The translations under genes were made by a program, and so were the position numbers. Below are positions 53,632-64,000 of a DNA stretch of 64,000 bases, in pieces (positions within the stretch are counted from its first letter, which is position 1; each line of letters opens with the position of its first letter). This stretch comes from Hemicordylus capensis (Eukaryota > Chordata > Lepidosauria > Squamata > Cordylidae), in the NCBI RefSeq assembly GCF_027244095.1, contig NC_069665.1:746501-810500 (forward strand), given 5' to 3'. The notes under the pieces were generated by a model. That model did not search any database, had not been told where the DNA came from, and worked only from the letters and a program-made list of their open reading frames with translations.

Positions 53632-53890
53632 GCTCCGCTTTGCCACACAACCTCTGCTAACTTGGCAAAGAGGCACCTTTTCACATGGTACAGGGGGAGA
53701 GGAACTGGCCCTGTCTCCCCCCTCCCCAGCACAGCAGCCCTCCAGTGACTGTTGCTGGTGTCCATCATGTTTCTTTTTAGATTGTGAGCCCTTTGGGGAC
53801 ACGGAGCCATTTTATCTTATTTATTATTTCTCTGTGTAAACCGCCCTGAGCCATTTTTGGAAGGGCGGTATAGAAATTGAACATATACGT
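53632..53890 (+). repeat. L2-like non-LTR 3' tail, best copy
   Basis: 'gaggcaccttttcacatgg', 'ccagtgactgttgctggtgt', 'ttgtgagccctttgggga' and 'gtgtaaaccgccctgagcc', ending 'gggcggtatagaaattga'. It is in sense with SF3B3. Confidence 0.65.
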
Positions 53891-54204
53891 AAATAAACAA
53901 AGAGCAATGTGGGTCTTGAATTTCTCTAGAAGTCATTTGGAATCTCACTTCAAATCAGGGAAGCTGCTTGTTGCGCTTCTTTGTGTGGGCTTTGCTTATA
54001 TATCATAAAAGTGTAAGTGTCTCCTGAGGAGATTGTAAGCTGGTACGTCCTTCAAAAGACCTAGAAGACAACTATTTTCAGGGTGTGATCCTTCCTAGTT
54101 TTACCTGGGGGTGGGGACTCCTTCACAAGACAGCTTCATTGTGGAAAATTGAGGAGCAAAAATTACTTTGTTATGTGATCTTGGACTCCTACTAACTGAA
54201 CCAA

Positions 54205-54415
54205 AGGCACCTTTTCAAAGTGGTGATTCTCTTTCTTGAGCAGGGGGAGAGCAACTGGCCGTCTCCAACCCCAGCACAGCATCTCTCCAGTGGTGGCTGT
54301 TGGTGTCTGTCTTATGTTTCTTTTTTAGACTGAGCCCTTTGGGGGACAGGCAGCCATTTAATTCATTAATTAGTTTTCTTTGGGAACCTTGGTTGAAGAG
54401 CGGTCGGTCTATCAA
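54205..54415 (+). repeat. L2-like non-LTR 3' tail, shortened
   Basis: The same family as 53.7 kb: 'gcaccttttcaaagtggtga', 'cagcacagcatctctccag' and 'tgagccctttgggggacag'. The last part has degenerated. Confidence 0.6.
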
Positions 54416-54588
54416 TACTCGTCTTATTGGACTCATCCTTCAGCAGTGGGCCAAGTGTTGCATTTTCAGCAAACTAGCAAGCATTAGTCTTAAGTTGGCG
54501 AGGCAGTTAAGTGCAAAGTAAATGTCTTCCTGATGGATGTTTCTGTTTCTAGCCGGCGGACTGAGGCGAAGTGATCTCTGTCATCACC

Positions 54589-57500
54589 ATGTTCCTTTAT
54601 AACCTCACGCTGCAGCGAGCCACTGGCATCAGCTACGCGATCCATGGCAACTTTTCGGGTAAATTCTGTGTGGACTTTTGGCTCGTGCAAGATCAAATCG
54701 TAGCCCTAGGATTTGCTCAGGCGGAATGCCTTGAGCACTGGGATTCCTACCATGGTTTGCGCTCGGCTGCAAATCAGAATTCCAAGCCGGGGCTTGGCAC
54801 AGCATTCACTTTCTCTACATTGCATGTCCCTTTCGGGGGCAGAAGTGCTCCAGTTTGGTGGAGAGGAAAGCCTCTCCGGATGGAAGGCAAAGGGTACACT
54901 TAGGGTAGCGGGGGGTGGGTGGGACGAGTAGTATTACATAGACACACGGCACACTTTGCTCTGGGAAGAAGTCAGGTACCTGCTTCACTGACCCTCCCAG
55001 CCTTCTAACGGGGATTCCCAGATGTTGTTGACCACAACTCCCAGCATCCCCAGCTACAGTAGCCTTTGTTTGGGCATTATGGGAGTTGTAGTCAACGACA
55101 TCTGGGAATCCCTGTTGGAGGGAACTGTGCTCCCAGCCCTGACTCGGTGTTTGTCAGTCTGATTTCTGGCCCACCCAATCCTGCCTCATGGTCAGTCCTC
55201 ACTGCTTGTGAGTTCTGTGTGCTGTTAAACACACACGCCAGCCCCAAAGCACGGAAACCCGTCAGGAAGCCCTTTTGAACTTGCGTGGGCAGCAGAGGGG
55301 GCCCTGCCGCCCCCACAGCTGCTTTCTCCAGGCAGTCCTCTCCCCCTCTGGCTGCTCATCGGTTTCTCTCTTTAGGTACCAAACAGCAAGAAATTGTGGT
55401 TTCCCGAGGGAAGATCTTGGAGCTGCTCCGCCCCGATCCAAACACCGGGAAGGTCCACACCTTGCTGACGGTGGAAGTCTTTGGGATCATCCGCTCCCTC
55501 ATGGCCTTCCGGCTGACTGGGGGGACCAAAGACTACATTGTGGTGGGCAGCGACTCCGGGCGCATTGTCATCCTGGAGTACCAGCCCTCCAAAAACCTCT
55601 TTGAGAAGATTCACCAGGAGACCTTTGGCAAGAGCGGCTGCCGCAGGATCGTCCCTGGGCAGTACCTGGCTGTGGATCCGAAGGGGCGAGCGGTCATGAT
55701 CAGTAAGTTGCCCTGGGAGCGCGGGAGTGGCGGCAGGCTTCCCACTTCCAGGGGCACCGGTGGGCTGCTCTTGCTAGCCCTGGGGGCAGGCGGGGCTTAG
55801 GCGCGCTGTGGAGAGAGAAGGTATCTCTCAATAACGTGTCTGGACGGCTGTCGGCCACCTCAGGGGAGCAGCAGCAGCAGGAGGGAGGGCATGCCCTCCG
55901 TCCGCTCTTGCCCGCGGGCTTCCCAGCAGCGCCTGGTGGGCCGCTGTGGGGAGCAGGGGGCTGGGCTTGGGTAGGCCTTCTTGGGCCTGTCCCAGGGGGC
56001 TGTTTTTATGTCAGTGCCTCAACCAAAAGGACTTCTCCTGAAGGCTGAAGCAGCGTTCTGCTCCGCTTGCGCATGGGAGCCAAGCAGTAGTGACTTGCCT
56101 AAGGCTATCTAGGGAGCGTGTGGCTGATGTGACGTTTGACCTCGAGACCTCCCTGCTCCATTTGCTGACGGGCATTGTGACTCCATGCGAAGGAGAACTT
56201 TGAAGGAGCCCTGTTGTAACTCGGAATGCTTCCTCAGTACCGCTGAGGAGGTGGTGGATACTCTTGTGGGCATGTACATCAGTGATGGCACAAACGGAGC
56301 TGGAGGGGTGTGGGTGTGGGTGGCTAATGCATAAGCCATGTGTTTTGAGAGTGCCAGTTAGCAGAAAGGCACTGAGGTCTCTGCATTGGGTGCAGCCTCT
56401 TTCCTTCTGCCTGAAATGATGATTAGGAATTCATGTCTCTTCTCTGAAATAAGCCATGAAGACACTTGAATCCGTTTCTGATCAGGTTCTCATTATAACT
56501 AAAAATGTATTTTCTGTGTTTGAGCATTTGCCCAAAGTTAAAATAATTCTCCGCTGAAGTGTCAGTCATGGGAGCCAGTATGAATCTTGGTATTGAAAGC
56601 TGCTGGAAAACCCCCGTCTTTTGAGCATGGGCTTGTAATTAGCGGAAAAAGCTAATCTGTAGGTAGCCCCCATAATGCCGCCTTCACGCAGGGCTGCACA
56701 GCGGTACGTCTCCAGAGCGTTGCGTCTGTGGCTGCTCTTTCTCCATCTGTGTGCAGAATGAGTTTTGTGCTGGGCAGCAGTATCAAGGCAGTGGGTACAC
56801 ACTGTGCATTTGGAATGGGGCCTTCCTGCTTCATCCTGAGCAGGATCTAAAATTAACTGCGTGAACATCAACACATTTGTGAGCGCACACATGTGCATAG
56901 AGGAAACACTGCTCCACCTGCTCCAAGTTGCAGGGCCAATCCTGAAAAGGCTTATGAAGGCTGCCTGGGAGAGAGGGGCACCCTCCAGATTTTGCCCTGC
57001 CTTGCTTGTTCTCTGGTGCGGTTGATTTCTCTCTTCTTGTCTTCCCACCCCAATTATTGGCCTTTCCTCTGTGGATTAGTGGAGTCAGTGGGAAAGGCAT
57101 GTGGAACTTGGCCAGGCAGCCCATTGTTCGCTGGGGCACCGCTATTCAGAGTTCACTGCTCCTCCAGCATGGCTGCTTGTGCCCTGCACACACACACACC
57201 CCATTTCCTCTGAGGGCGACCGGGAGGCCCTCCTTCCGGCCTAGCCCCCTGAGGCTACTGTGCCTTGTCCACAGTTATTTCTCAATACTATCCAATCCGA
57301 GTGGGCTGCCCTCGTCAGTGGGCAATTCTGCCTGAAGATGGGGATGACGTGTTGAAGAACCAGGATAGCAAGAAGTATGAGGTGCCTTTTTATAGATCTC
57401 ATGTAGCAACAGTGCTGAACCATACAGGCTTCCGTAGCACATTTCATATTCGCATGGGCCTCTGTCCTATGGGTGAAAGAGCCCTTCCCCTGGTTCCACA

Positions 57501-60500
57501 GGGGTTCTCTAAACTTAGGCAAGACCTGAATAAATTGGGCACAGCCGCTGCCTTCATGGCTGGTTCTTCCCTGGATGCTACCCAGTTGTCAGCCAGGGCC
57601 CTGGTTTCTGACGTTACTATTTGCTGCATGCTGTGGCTTAAGAAGTGGAAGGTGGACCAGAAGTCCCACCTTAATTTGGCCAATTCATCCTTCAAGGGTG
57701 GCAAGGTTTTCAGCAAAGTCCTAGACCCAGTTCTGGCAGAAACAAAAGGATAAAAAAGAAGGCCATGCCATCCTCCTCTTCCTCGAAGGAGGACCATAAA
57801 AAGAGCAGACTTCCCTCCTCTCAGTTTAGGGGTTCGAGGTTGCCTTTTCGCCAAGCCCAGCATGACCCACCTGCCTGGTCCAAGCCTTGAGCCTCCTTAG
57901 TTTTCTTCCTTTGTTCTGTTTCTTGTTGGCATTGTTCAGTTTGTCATGGGCCTGGAGGTTGAGGGAGGTTGCCCCTCCCACGTGGCCCTTGCAAGACTTT
58001 TCAGGATTGACCCCGTCTCGGAGCGGGTGGGAGGAGCAACCCAGCCTTGAATACACTCCTGGCCACTGAGGAGAATGACCATTCAGGCAAGTGCCAACGA
58101 TTGGTTCTCCCTCTTGTCGTGTGCAGCAGGGGAGGCTCTGGGCAGCTGTCTCTGCCGTGCTTTCTGGTAAGGCTTTTTTGGTGCAGGCACCTTCCACTTC
58201 TGGTATTCATGGTGACTTCTCCTTTGCCTGCAGGTGCCATCGAGAAACAGAAGCTAGTATACATTCTGAACAGAGATGCTGCAGCCCGACTCACCATTTC
58301 TTCCCCGTTAGAAGCCCACAAGGCCAACACCTTGGTTTACCATGTGGTCGGAGTAGATGTGGGGTTTGAAAACCCCATGTTTGCTTGCCTAGAAATGGAT
58401 TATGAGGTATGGAGGAGCCAGTGGAGTCCCTCTAGCTGTCTCTCTCATTTGGGAGAACTTGTTTTGACATACATTTCATGGTTCAAGATGTTGATGACCC
58501 TTTCAAGTACGATGAACACAAACCAGGGTTTGGCCTTACCTCTGAATCCAGCCCCTGTGTGACTGGAGTCTGGTAGAAGTCCAGAATCTCTAGTCTCAGC
58601 CAAGAGGGGCATGGACTGATATGGAGTGGAGGTAAGGCGGGTGCATCTTCCAGTGCTTGTGGGGGGCAGTTGCTGCTTTCAGGAGGTGAGCAGGCAACAT
58701 GGCTATTCTGCCTTGGAATGGCAAGGAGTCCACCGTGGGGTTTGTAGAAAGCACCAAATCCATGCACCTTCCAGGACTTTGGCTGTCTTTTGCACTGCTA
58801 ATAAACCCTTTCAGGAGACTTGATGAATGTAATGTCTTTTTGCACACTAAGTAAAGCGTAAAACTCCTTATGTATCTGGTGTTCTCCAGGAAGCTGACAA
58901 TGATCCCACGGGAGAAGCGGTAGCCAACACTCAGCAAACGTTGACATTTTACGAGCTGGACCTGGGCTTGAACCACGTGGTCAGGAAATACAGCGAGCCC
59001 TTGGAGGAGCACGGCAACTTTCTCATCACAGGTACGGCTGTTTCCCGTCTGTGGAGGAGGAGGGCATCGTGCTCGGGACCGAGAGGATTGCGAGGGATGA
59101 TGGCATGCCTCTTGCTCTCCCCCCCTCCCAAATTCAATTTTTATTAATTTTAACAGTCATTCATTGCAAATACACACAAATAGGTGGACTTCCCGCACAC
59201 ATCTCTTCATGAATCATCAGCTATAAAATTTACCCTTGCTATAATAATAATTCAAAACATAAATTCAAACCCTTACAAACATAGCTAATCTACCCAACCT
59301 GCAGTTTTTTGCTAAATTTCAAACCCTGCTGTAAAGTCCATAGTAGGAAAGTAATTCTTTAGATACAACAAGAATGGTTTCCAGTCTTCTTTAAAACATT
59401 CCAAGTTTTGGTCTCTTATTAGTGCTGTAAGTTTTGCCATCTCCGCATATTCCAAAATTTTTATCAGCCAGTCTTCTTTTGAAGGCAGTTCATTACTCTT
59501 CCATTTCTGTGCATATATAATTCTGGCCGCCGTAGAAGCATACATAAAAAATGTTAAATTAGTTGTAGAGATTACACCTTGTGTTATTCCCAGCAGGAAG
59601 GATTCTGGCTTCTTAGGAAATGTCATTTTAAATATTTTCTTTAATTCATTATAAATCATATCCCAATAGGCTTTAGCCTTCCCACAGGTCCACCACATAT
59701 GAAAAAAGGTGCCTTCAGAATGTCCACACTTCCAACATTTGTTTGAAACATTTTTATACATTAATGCCAATTTTTTTGGTGTCAGATACCATCTATACAT
59801 CATTTTATAATAGTTTTCTTTTATAGCATAACATGCAGTGAATTTTAAATCATTTTTCCATAACTTTTCCCAGGCTGCCATTTCTATATTACGCCCCACA
59901 TCTTGAGCCCACTTTATCATAGTCGTTTTAACCACTTCCTCTCTTGTCTCCTCCAGAAGCAACAGTTTATACATTTTAGAAACTAATTTTTCATCATTTT
60001 GACGTAATTCCTTCTCAAAATTTGAAGTCTGATCCTCAAATCCAACTTTAAAGTCTTTCTTATATATCTCATTTAACTGATGATACTGAAACCAATCTCT
60101 AACCAAATCTTGTATTTCAGTTAAACTTTTTAACTTACAATCCTTTTCCTGAAAATGTAACAAATCCCTATAGGTACCCCAACACATTTGCATATTTACT
60201 TCTTTACGTGATAAGGCTTCAATCGGAGATATCCACAACGGAGTTTTAGGTTCAAACCAATTTTTGTATTTTAACCACACCCTCATTAAACTCATTCTCA
60301 CATAGTGGTTCAAAAAGTCTTTATGTATTTTACTTTTTTCATACCACAGATACGCATGCCATCCAAACCTTCTGTAAAATCCTTCCAAATCAAGAATTCT
60401 AGGGTTTCTTAATGTTATCCATTCTTTTAACCATGTCAAACAAACAGCATCAAAATATAACCTTAAGTCTGGCAAGGTAAGACCACCTCTTTCCTTTACA

Positions 60501-63500
60501 TCTGTTAAATTCTTAAAATTAATTCTTGGTCTTTTCCCCTGCCAAACAAACTTAGTTATGTCCTTCTGCCATTGCTTAAAACAAGTTAGAGTGTTAATTA
60601 TGGGAATAGTCTGAAAGAGAAACAACATTTTAGGCAAGACATTCATTTTCACCACTGAAATTCTTCCCATTAAAATAGACAAATTCATTTTAGACCATCT
60701 TTGTAGATCAATTTTCACTGAATTCCATATTTTAACATAGTTGTTTATGAACAACAAGGAGTTGTTATTTGATAACCAGACCCCCAGATATTTAACTTTC
60801 TTCTCCACTTTCAACTCACTTATTTCAGAGAATCTGTCTGAAATCCAGCCAGCTGACCAGATTGTTGTATTTTATCCAAGAGTCTTTCAATCTTGTCCAT
60901 TGGATTCTCTAAAAACAGCACAACATCATCTGCAAAGGCTCTCAACTTGTAATCCTGTTTCCCAACTTTGGGACCATGTAATTTATCATCTTCTCTGATA
61001 GTTCTATAAAGCATTTCTAGAACCAATATGAAAAGCAATGGGGAAAGTGGACATCCTTGTCTAGTCCCTTTTTGTATTACACAGTTGTCTGATAGCTCCC
61101 CATTTACAATAATCTTAGCATATTGGTCTGAATAAATTGTCTTAATTGCCCTAATAAAATTGTTGCCAGCAGTCATTACCTCTAATAATCTCCACATAAA
61201 TTGCCACGAAATATTGTCAAAAGCTTTCTCTGCATCCAAAAAAATCATCGCCATCTGTTTATCATTATGTTTTTCATAGTACTCCAATACATTCAAGACT
61301 GTTCTGACATTGTCTCTCAGTTGTCTCTGGCAAAAATCCAGCTTGATCTTCATGAATAAAATGCCTTAATATAACCTTCATTCAAGGCAAATCAAATGCT
61401 CTAAATCATCTCTCCCTGCCCCTTGAATACTGACCCTTGTTAAGCCTAAAAAAGAAGGCAGAGACATTATTGACTCTCAAGCAGCAATTCAGCTTAAAAC
61501 AGTTCTGTGGGGATGTGCAGCTGTTTTTAGTCAATTTTTATGACAGTGACTAGGATGTTCTTTGTTGTTCTTTAGTTCCTGGAGGCTCCGATGGTCCCAG
61601 TGGGGTGCTAATCTGTTCTGAAAACTACATCACCTACAAAAACTTTGGCGACCAACCAGATATTCGATGTCCCATTCCCAGGAGAAGGGTGAGAACCTTG
61701 TGGCTTTTGCCATCCTGGAAGAATGTCTCTGTAAACATTCTTCTATCATGAGTTGCTTTCTTAAGCATTGAGCAGAATAAACTTTTAGCAATCTGAGTTT
61801 ATCACAAAAATGTATCTGGAGCATCCATGTACTGGCATCTGAGGAAGTTGATAAGGGAGTCCTTAAAGATGGGAAGACTCCTCCTCGTTCAGCGAAGCAG
61901 AAAGAGGAGTGGCTGTAGCAGCTGGATGTGATGAGTTGAGAATCTTCCTCCGAAACATATCCTGGAAATGGCACCTCCTCCTCCTGCTCAAGCTCTCGCA
62001 AGCTGTTGGCAGTGAAGCCTTGCTGAGTCGTAAGTGCTTCAGGACCTAGGTGTGCTGGGCCGGTAGCTCAATGGAAGAGCATCTGCATGCTGGCATAGAG
62101 CATTTCCAAACGAGAGGGTCTGTGCACTTAGTTTTATCCAAGGTGACTGCAGGCTTTGTCGACACTCGAGCCTTTCCTACTGCTACTTGTGCGGTTTCCA
62201 GTGGAGACACCTTGGCCTTCTGCATTAAGAAACACTGGTTTAGTGCGCCCTCTGTCCACCATAGTCTCACCCCCCTTTTCCTCTCTGCCCACTGTGGCTG
62301 CCCACAGGCAGTGTTGTGTGGGCAGCTTGGGCAGAGAGTGTTATTAAGCAAGAACGTTCTTCTTGTTTTCACTTGCTTTTACTGTTGTCTTCCCTGTGTC
62401 ACTCACATCCTCGCTTCTCCCAAGTCCTTTAAAAAAGAAAATAAAACCTTTCCAGAAAGAGAGGGAACAGGATGGCGCACAGGGCTCCCTCATTTGGCTA
62501 GGTTTATTCTCACCCCCTTTGAGTAGGGCTGTAGCAAGCTGGGTGGCTGTTCCTCTCCACCCCCGACATGAAGTTTCTCCCCCCCGGTGCTGCTGCTTTT
62601 CCTCCAGCACGTCCCTCTCCCCTTGTGGAGGCTCTGGCCACCCTCCTCCCCGCCTAATCTTCCTGGCTGGCTGGGAGAACAGCGCGGAGCTCCTCCACCC
62701 AGTCTCTCCAAGGTGAAGCACTTGCTTCCTGCTGGCAGGATGCTGCCTCTTTCTCCAAGCCTCCTGCCGGCAGAGCGCAAGTGCCTCACGGCCTGGAGAG
62801 GGCGAGGAGGCTGTCATGTGGGCGTGAGGAGGTGAGTTGTGACCAAAGAAGGCAGAAGAGGGGCTGCAGGCGGGAAGAAAATGCCAAAGCGCCTCCCCCT
62901 CGCCAGCCAGAGAAGGTAATGGCCCACCTATGTCTCCCATGGAAACTCACTAACAGTATCTGCATGCTGCAAGCCATTTCTGTCTTGAAAGGCTCGTGCA
63001 GAAGGTTCCAAGTTCCCTCCCTGGTAGCATCTCCAGACAGGGCTGGGAGAGACTCCTGCTAGCATCCTTGGAGAAGCTGCTGCCAGTCAGTGTTGACAGT
63101 GCTAAGCTAGATGGACCAAGGGTCCGACTCAGTAGAAGGCAGCTTCCTAGGCGATTGTCTCTGTGGAGAGGGTTTACAGTCCACGTTGGACAGGCAAGAC
63201 AGGGTTGAGTGAGCCATGTTGGAAAGGGCCGAGGGCGCGACCACTGTTGGGTTATGGTGAACTAGGGATGATGAGGCTAGTGGGGCTCCTGGAAGTCCTT
63301 GCTTAGAACGGGGTCTTGCCTTGGAGAAGAAAGAAGGAAATGCTGGACAGAGGTGGAGATCAGCAGCCCAGAAGGCACAGAAATGAGCAAGACAGCTGAG
63401 AGAGAGGACTTGGAAGGAAGAGGACCAGAGAGGCCTCAACCTGCCATGGAGTGTGGAGAGCTCCAGGGAGGAGAGAGGAGACACTTGTGGTGGGAGCCAG

Positions 63501-64000
63501 AGGCATTTTCTGGGGCAAAGGAGGCCCGTGCCTGGCAGGGAAAGCCACTGGAGGGCTGTCCGGAGGAGCGGGCCGGCTTTGGAGCAGTCAGAAAGGAAGA
63601 GGTGCCCGGATGTGCTCCCTGCCTGGATGGGGGAGAAGAAGGGGGAAGGCCAAGAAGTACCCCTGAGAGAGTGACAGTAGCTCCAGATGGGCGGACCGAT
63701 GAGCTCAGCCCTCGAAGAACATTGGAGGCTTCCGTGCAGGGTTGGATGCTGCCAGGAGGGAGGGGTGAGGAGGCCGGGAAGGGAAGTGCCAGAGAGACAG
63801 TGGCCAGTGGGCGGCTGTGAGCGCTGGCTGGCTGGCTGGCTGGTGCCATTGGCCACTTCTGCCTTGGAGGCTCTGACTTGCTCTTCCTTGTGACAGAACG
63901 ACTTGGACGACCCTGAAAGGGGCATGATCTTTGTCTGCTCCGCGACGCACAAGACCAAGTCCATGTTCTTCTTCTTGGCTCAGACAGAGCAGGGGGACAT
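54589..64000 (+). CDS. SF3B3: Splicing factor 3b subunit 3, first six coding exons (partial)
   Basis: Large WD40-type beta-propeller subunit (SAP130 class) of the SF3b complex in the U2 snRNP, nuclear, needed for branch-site recognition. Coding exons: 54589-54658, 55376-55702, 58234-58406, 58890-59031, 61576-61688, then 63897-64000, cut by the window end. These are 929 nt, or 309 codons. The protein starts '[20 protein letters not shown]' and is nearly identical to human by recall; visible differences are conservative, for example 'SYAIH', 'VFGIIRS' and 'GQYLAV'. The exon with the start begins at 54,553 after 'gtttctag'. The ATG context is 'catcaccATG'. All introns are GT-AG and in phase. Intron 3 (the 55,703-58,233 gap) hosts a C/D snoRNA and a DIRS-like fossil. 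The 59,032-61,575 gap hosts an antisense L1. Confidence 0.97.
55012..55112. repeat. Foldback (inverted-repeat) element, 33-bp arms
   Basis: The left arm 55,012-55,044 and right arm 55,080-55,112 are inverted copies with about two mismatches, containing 'ggattcccagatgttgttga' and 'agtcaacgacatctgggaat'. The loop is about 35 bp. It looks like a MITE-type element common in amniotes. I see no clear target duplication. Confidence 0.8.
56410..56486 (+). ncRNA. SNORD111: C/D box snoRNA SNORD111 in SF3B3 intron
   Basis: 77 nt with every C/D landmark: terminal stem CCTGA (56,410-56,414) with TCAGG (56,482-56,486), box C ATGATGA (56,416-56,422), box D' CTGA (56,444-56,447), box C'-like ATGAAGA (56,456-56,462) and box D CTGA (56,478-56,481). 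Upstream of D' the guide 'catgtctcttc' (56,432-56,442) can pair over 11 bases with 28S rRNA '...GAAGAGACAUG...', recalled from memory. That places the fifth base from D' opposite a G. Human SF3B3 is the known host of SNORD111, a 28S 2'-O-methylation guide. It lies in the correct strand for processing from the host intron. Confidence 0.85.
57280..58120 (+). mobile_element. DIRS-like retroelement fossil (fragment)
   Basis: A fragment of a tyrosine-recombinase (DIRS-type) retrotransposon in SF3B3 intron 3. The left two thirds resemble the C-terminal part of a DIRS gag-like protein; the right part may be terminal or internal untranslated sequence. No reverse transcriptase, RNase H or recombinase region is present. 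The element is broken and clearly incomplete. It looks moderately old. Family assignment is by protein resemblance recalled from memory, so borders and family are tentative. Confidence 0.55.
59127..61383 (-). mobile_element. L1-clade LINE, 5'-truncated, antisense to SF3B3
   Basis: Same family as the COG4-intron L1. Reading on the minus strand, it begins inside the reverse transcriptase ('[18 protein letters not shown]') and retains '[13 protein letters not shown]' and '[16 protein letters not shown]'. The C-terminal 500 codons contain '[18 protein letters not shown]', with a stop near 59,312. There are at least two frame breaks, near 61.33 kb and 60.82 kb, so it is inactive. The endonuclease and ORF1 are missing. 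By eye the shared C-terminal region differs from the other copy at only a few dozen residues. Confidence 0.93.
62054..62090 (+). repeat. tRNA-type SINE head fragment
   Basis: 'gccggtagctcaatggaaga' followed by 'gcatctgcatgctggcat' is an A-box head of the tRNA-type SINE. The B-box part and tail are not adjacent. Confidence 0.4.
62995..63152 (+). mobile_element. Squamate SINE, 3' half
   Basis: 'gcagaaggttccaagttccc', 'cttggagaagctgctgccag', then the tail 'gactcagtagaaggcagctt'. The 5' half is missing. It lies in sense within SF3B3. Confidence 0.8.
63160..63890. other. SF3B3 intron, nothing recognised
   Basis: GA-rich sequence with long accidental open frames on both strands. None has splice-site support or a recognisable domain. 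It ends at the acceptor 'ttccttgtgacag' for the 63,897 exon. Confidence 0.4.

Noticed and set aside
58485-58560. Second C/D snoRNA in the intron after the 58,234-58,406 exon
   Set aside because: 'ttgatga' and a CTGA are present, but the terminal stem does not pair and no 28S guide like that of SNORD111 is seen.
61925-62035. Possible C/D snoRNA in the intron after the 61,576-61,688 exon
   Set aside because: A GTGATGA and a distant CTGA occur, but there is no terminal stem and the spacing is too long.

Overview
The window is nuclear DNA from a vertebrate, most likely a squamate reptile. It has GT-AG introns and CpG-island promoters. Its repeats combine BovB, CR1, L1, hAT, a DIRS-like fossil and tRNA-type SINEs ending in a squamate-style tail. 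The high GC and short introns would suit a microchromosome, but that is inference.

The layout matches the amniote block ST3GAL2 - FCSK - COG4 - SF3B3 (human 16q22). Positions 1-11,450 hold no coding exon I can support. They end in a large CpG island whose best splice donors are on the minus strand, so I read it as the ST3GAL2 promoter and first intron. FCSK (L-fucose kinase, plus strand, 23 coding exons, 14,620-31,718, 1,090 aa) and COG4 (Golgi tether subunit, minus strand, 19 coding exons, 52,022 down to 33,649, 784 aa) are complete and in frame at every junction. They converge tail to tail with about 1.9 kb between stop codons. COG4 and SF3B3 (U2 snRNP subunit) diverge from a shared CpG island near 52 kb. 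SF3B3 is cut by the window end after six coding exons (309 codons).

FCSK salvages L-fucose for GDP-fucose synthesis, COG4 maintains the Golgi where fucosylation and sialylation occur, and ST3GAL2 is a Golgi sialyltransferase. SF3B3 is a housekeeping splicing factor. Its intron 3 carries a C/D box snoRNA that I identify as SNORD111.

Between exons lie two L1 copies, both antisense to their host gene, a 309-bp hAT element with recognisable ends, foldback elements, many SINEs and several CAG/CTG runs. The most unusual observations are a 152-bp sequence present almost identically in introns of FCSK and COG4, a GC-AG intron in FCSK, a tandemly duplicated splice donor in FCSK, the snoRNA, and a U2 snRNA-like fragment next to the ST3GAL2 island. 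I see no wholly new biological system here.
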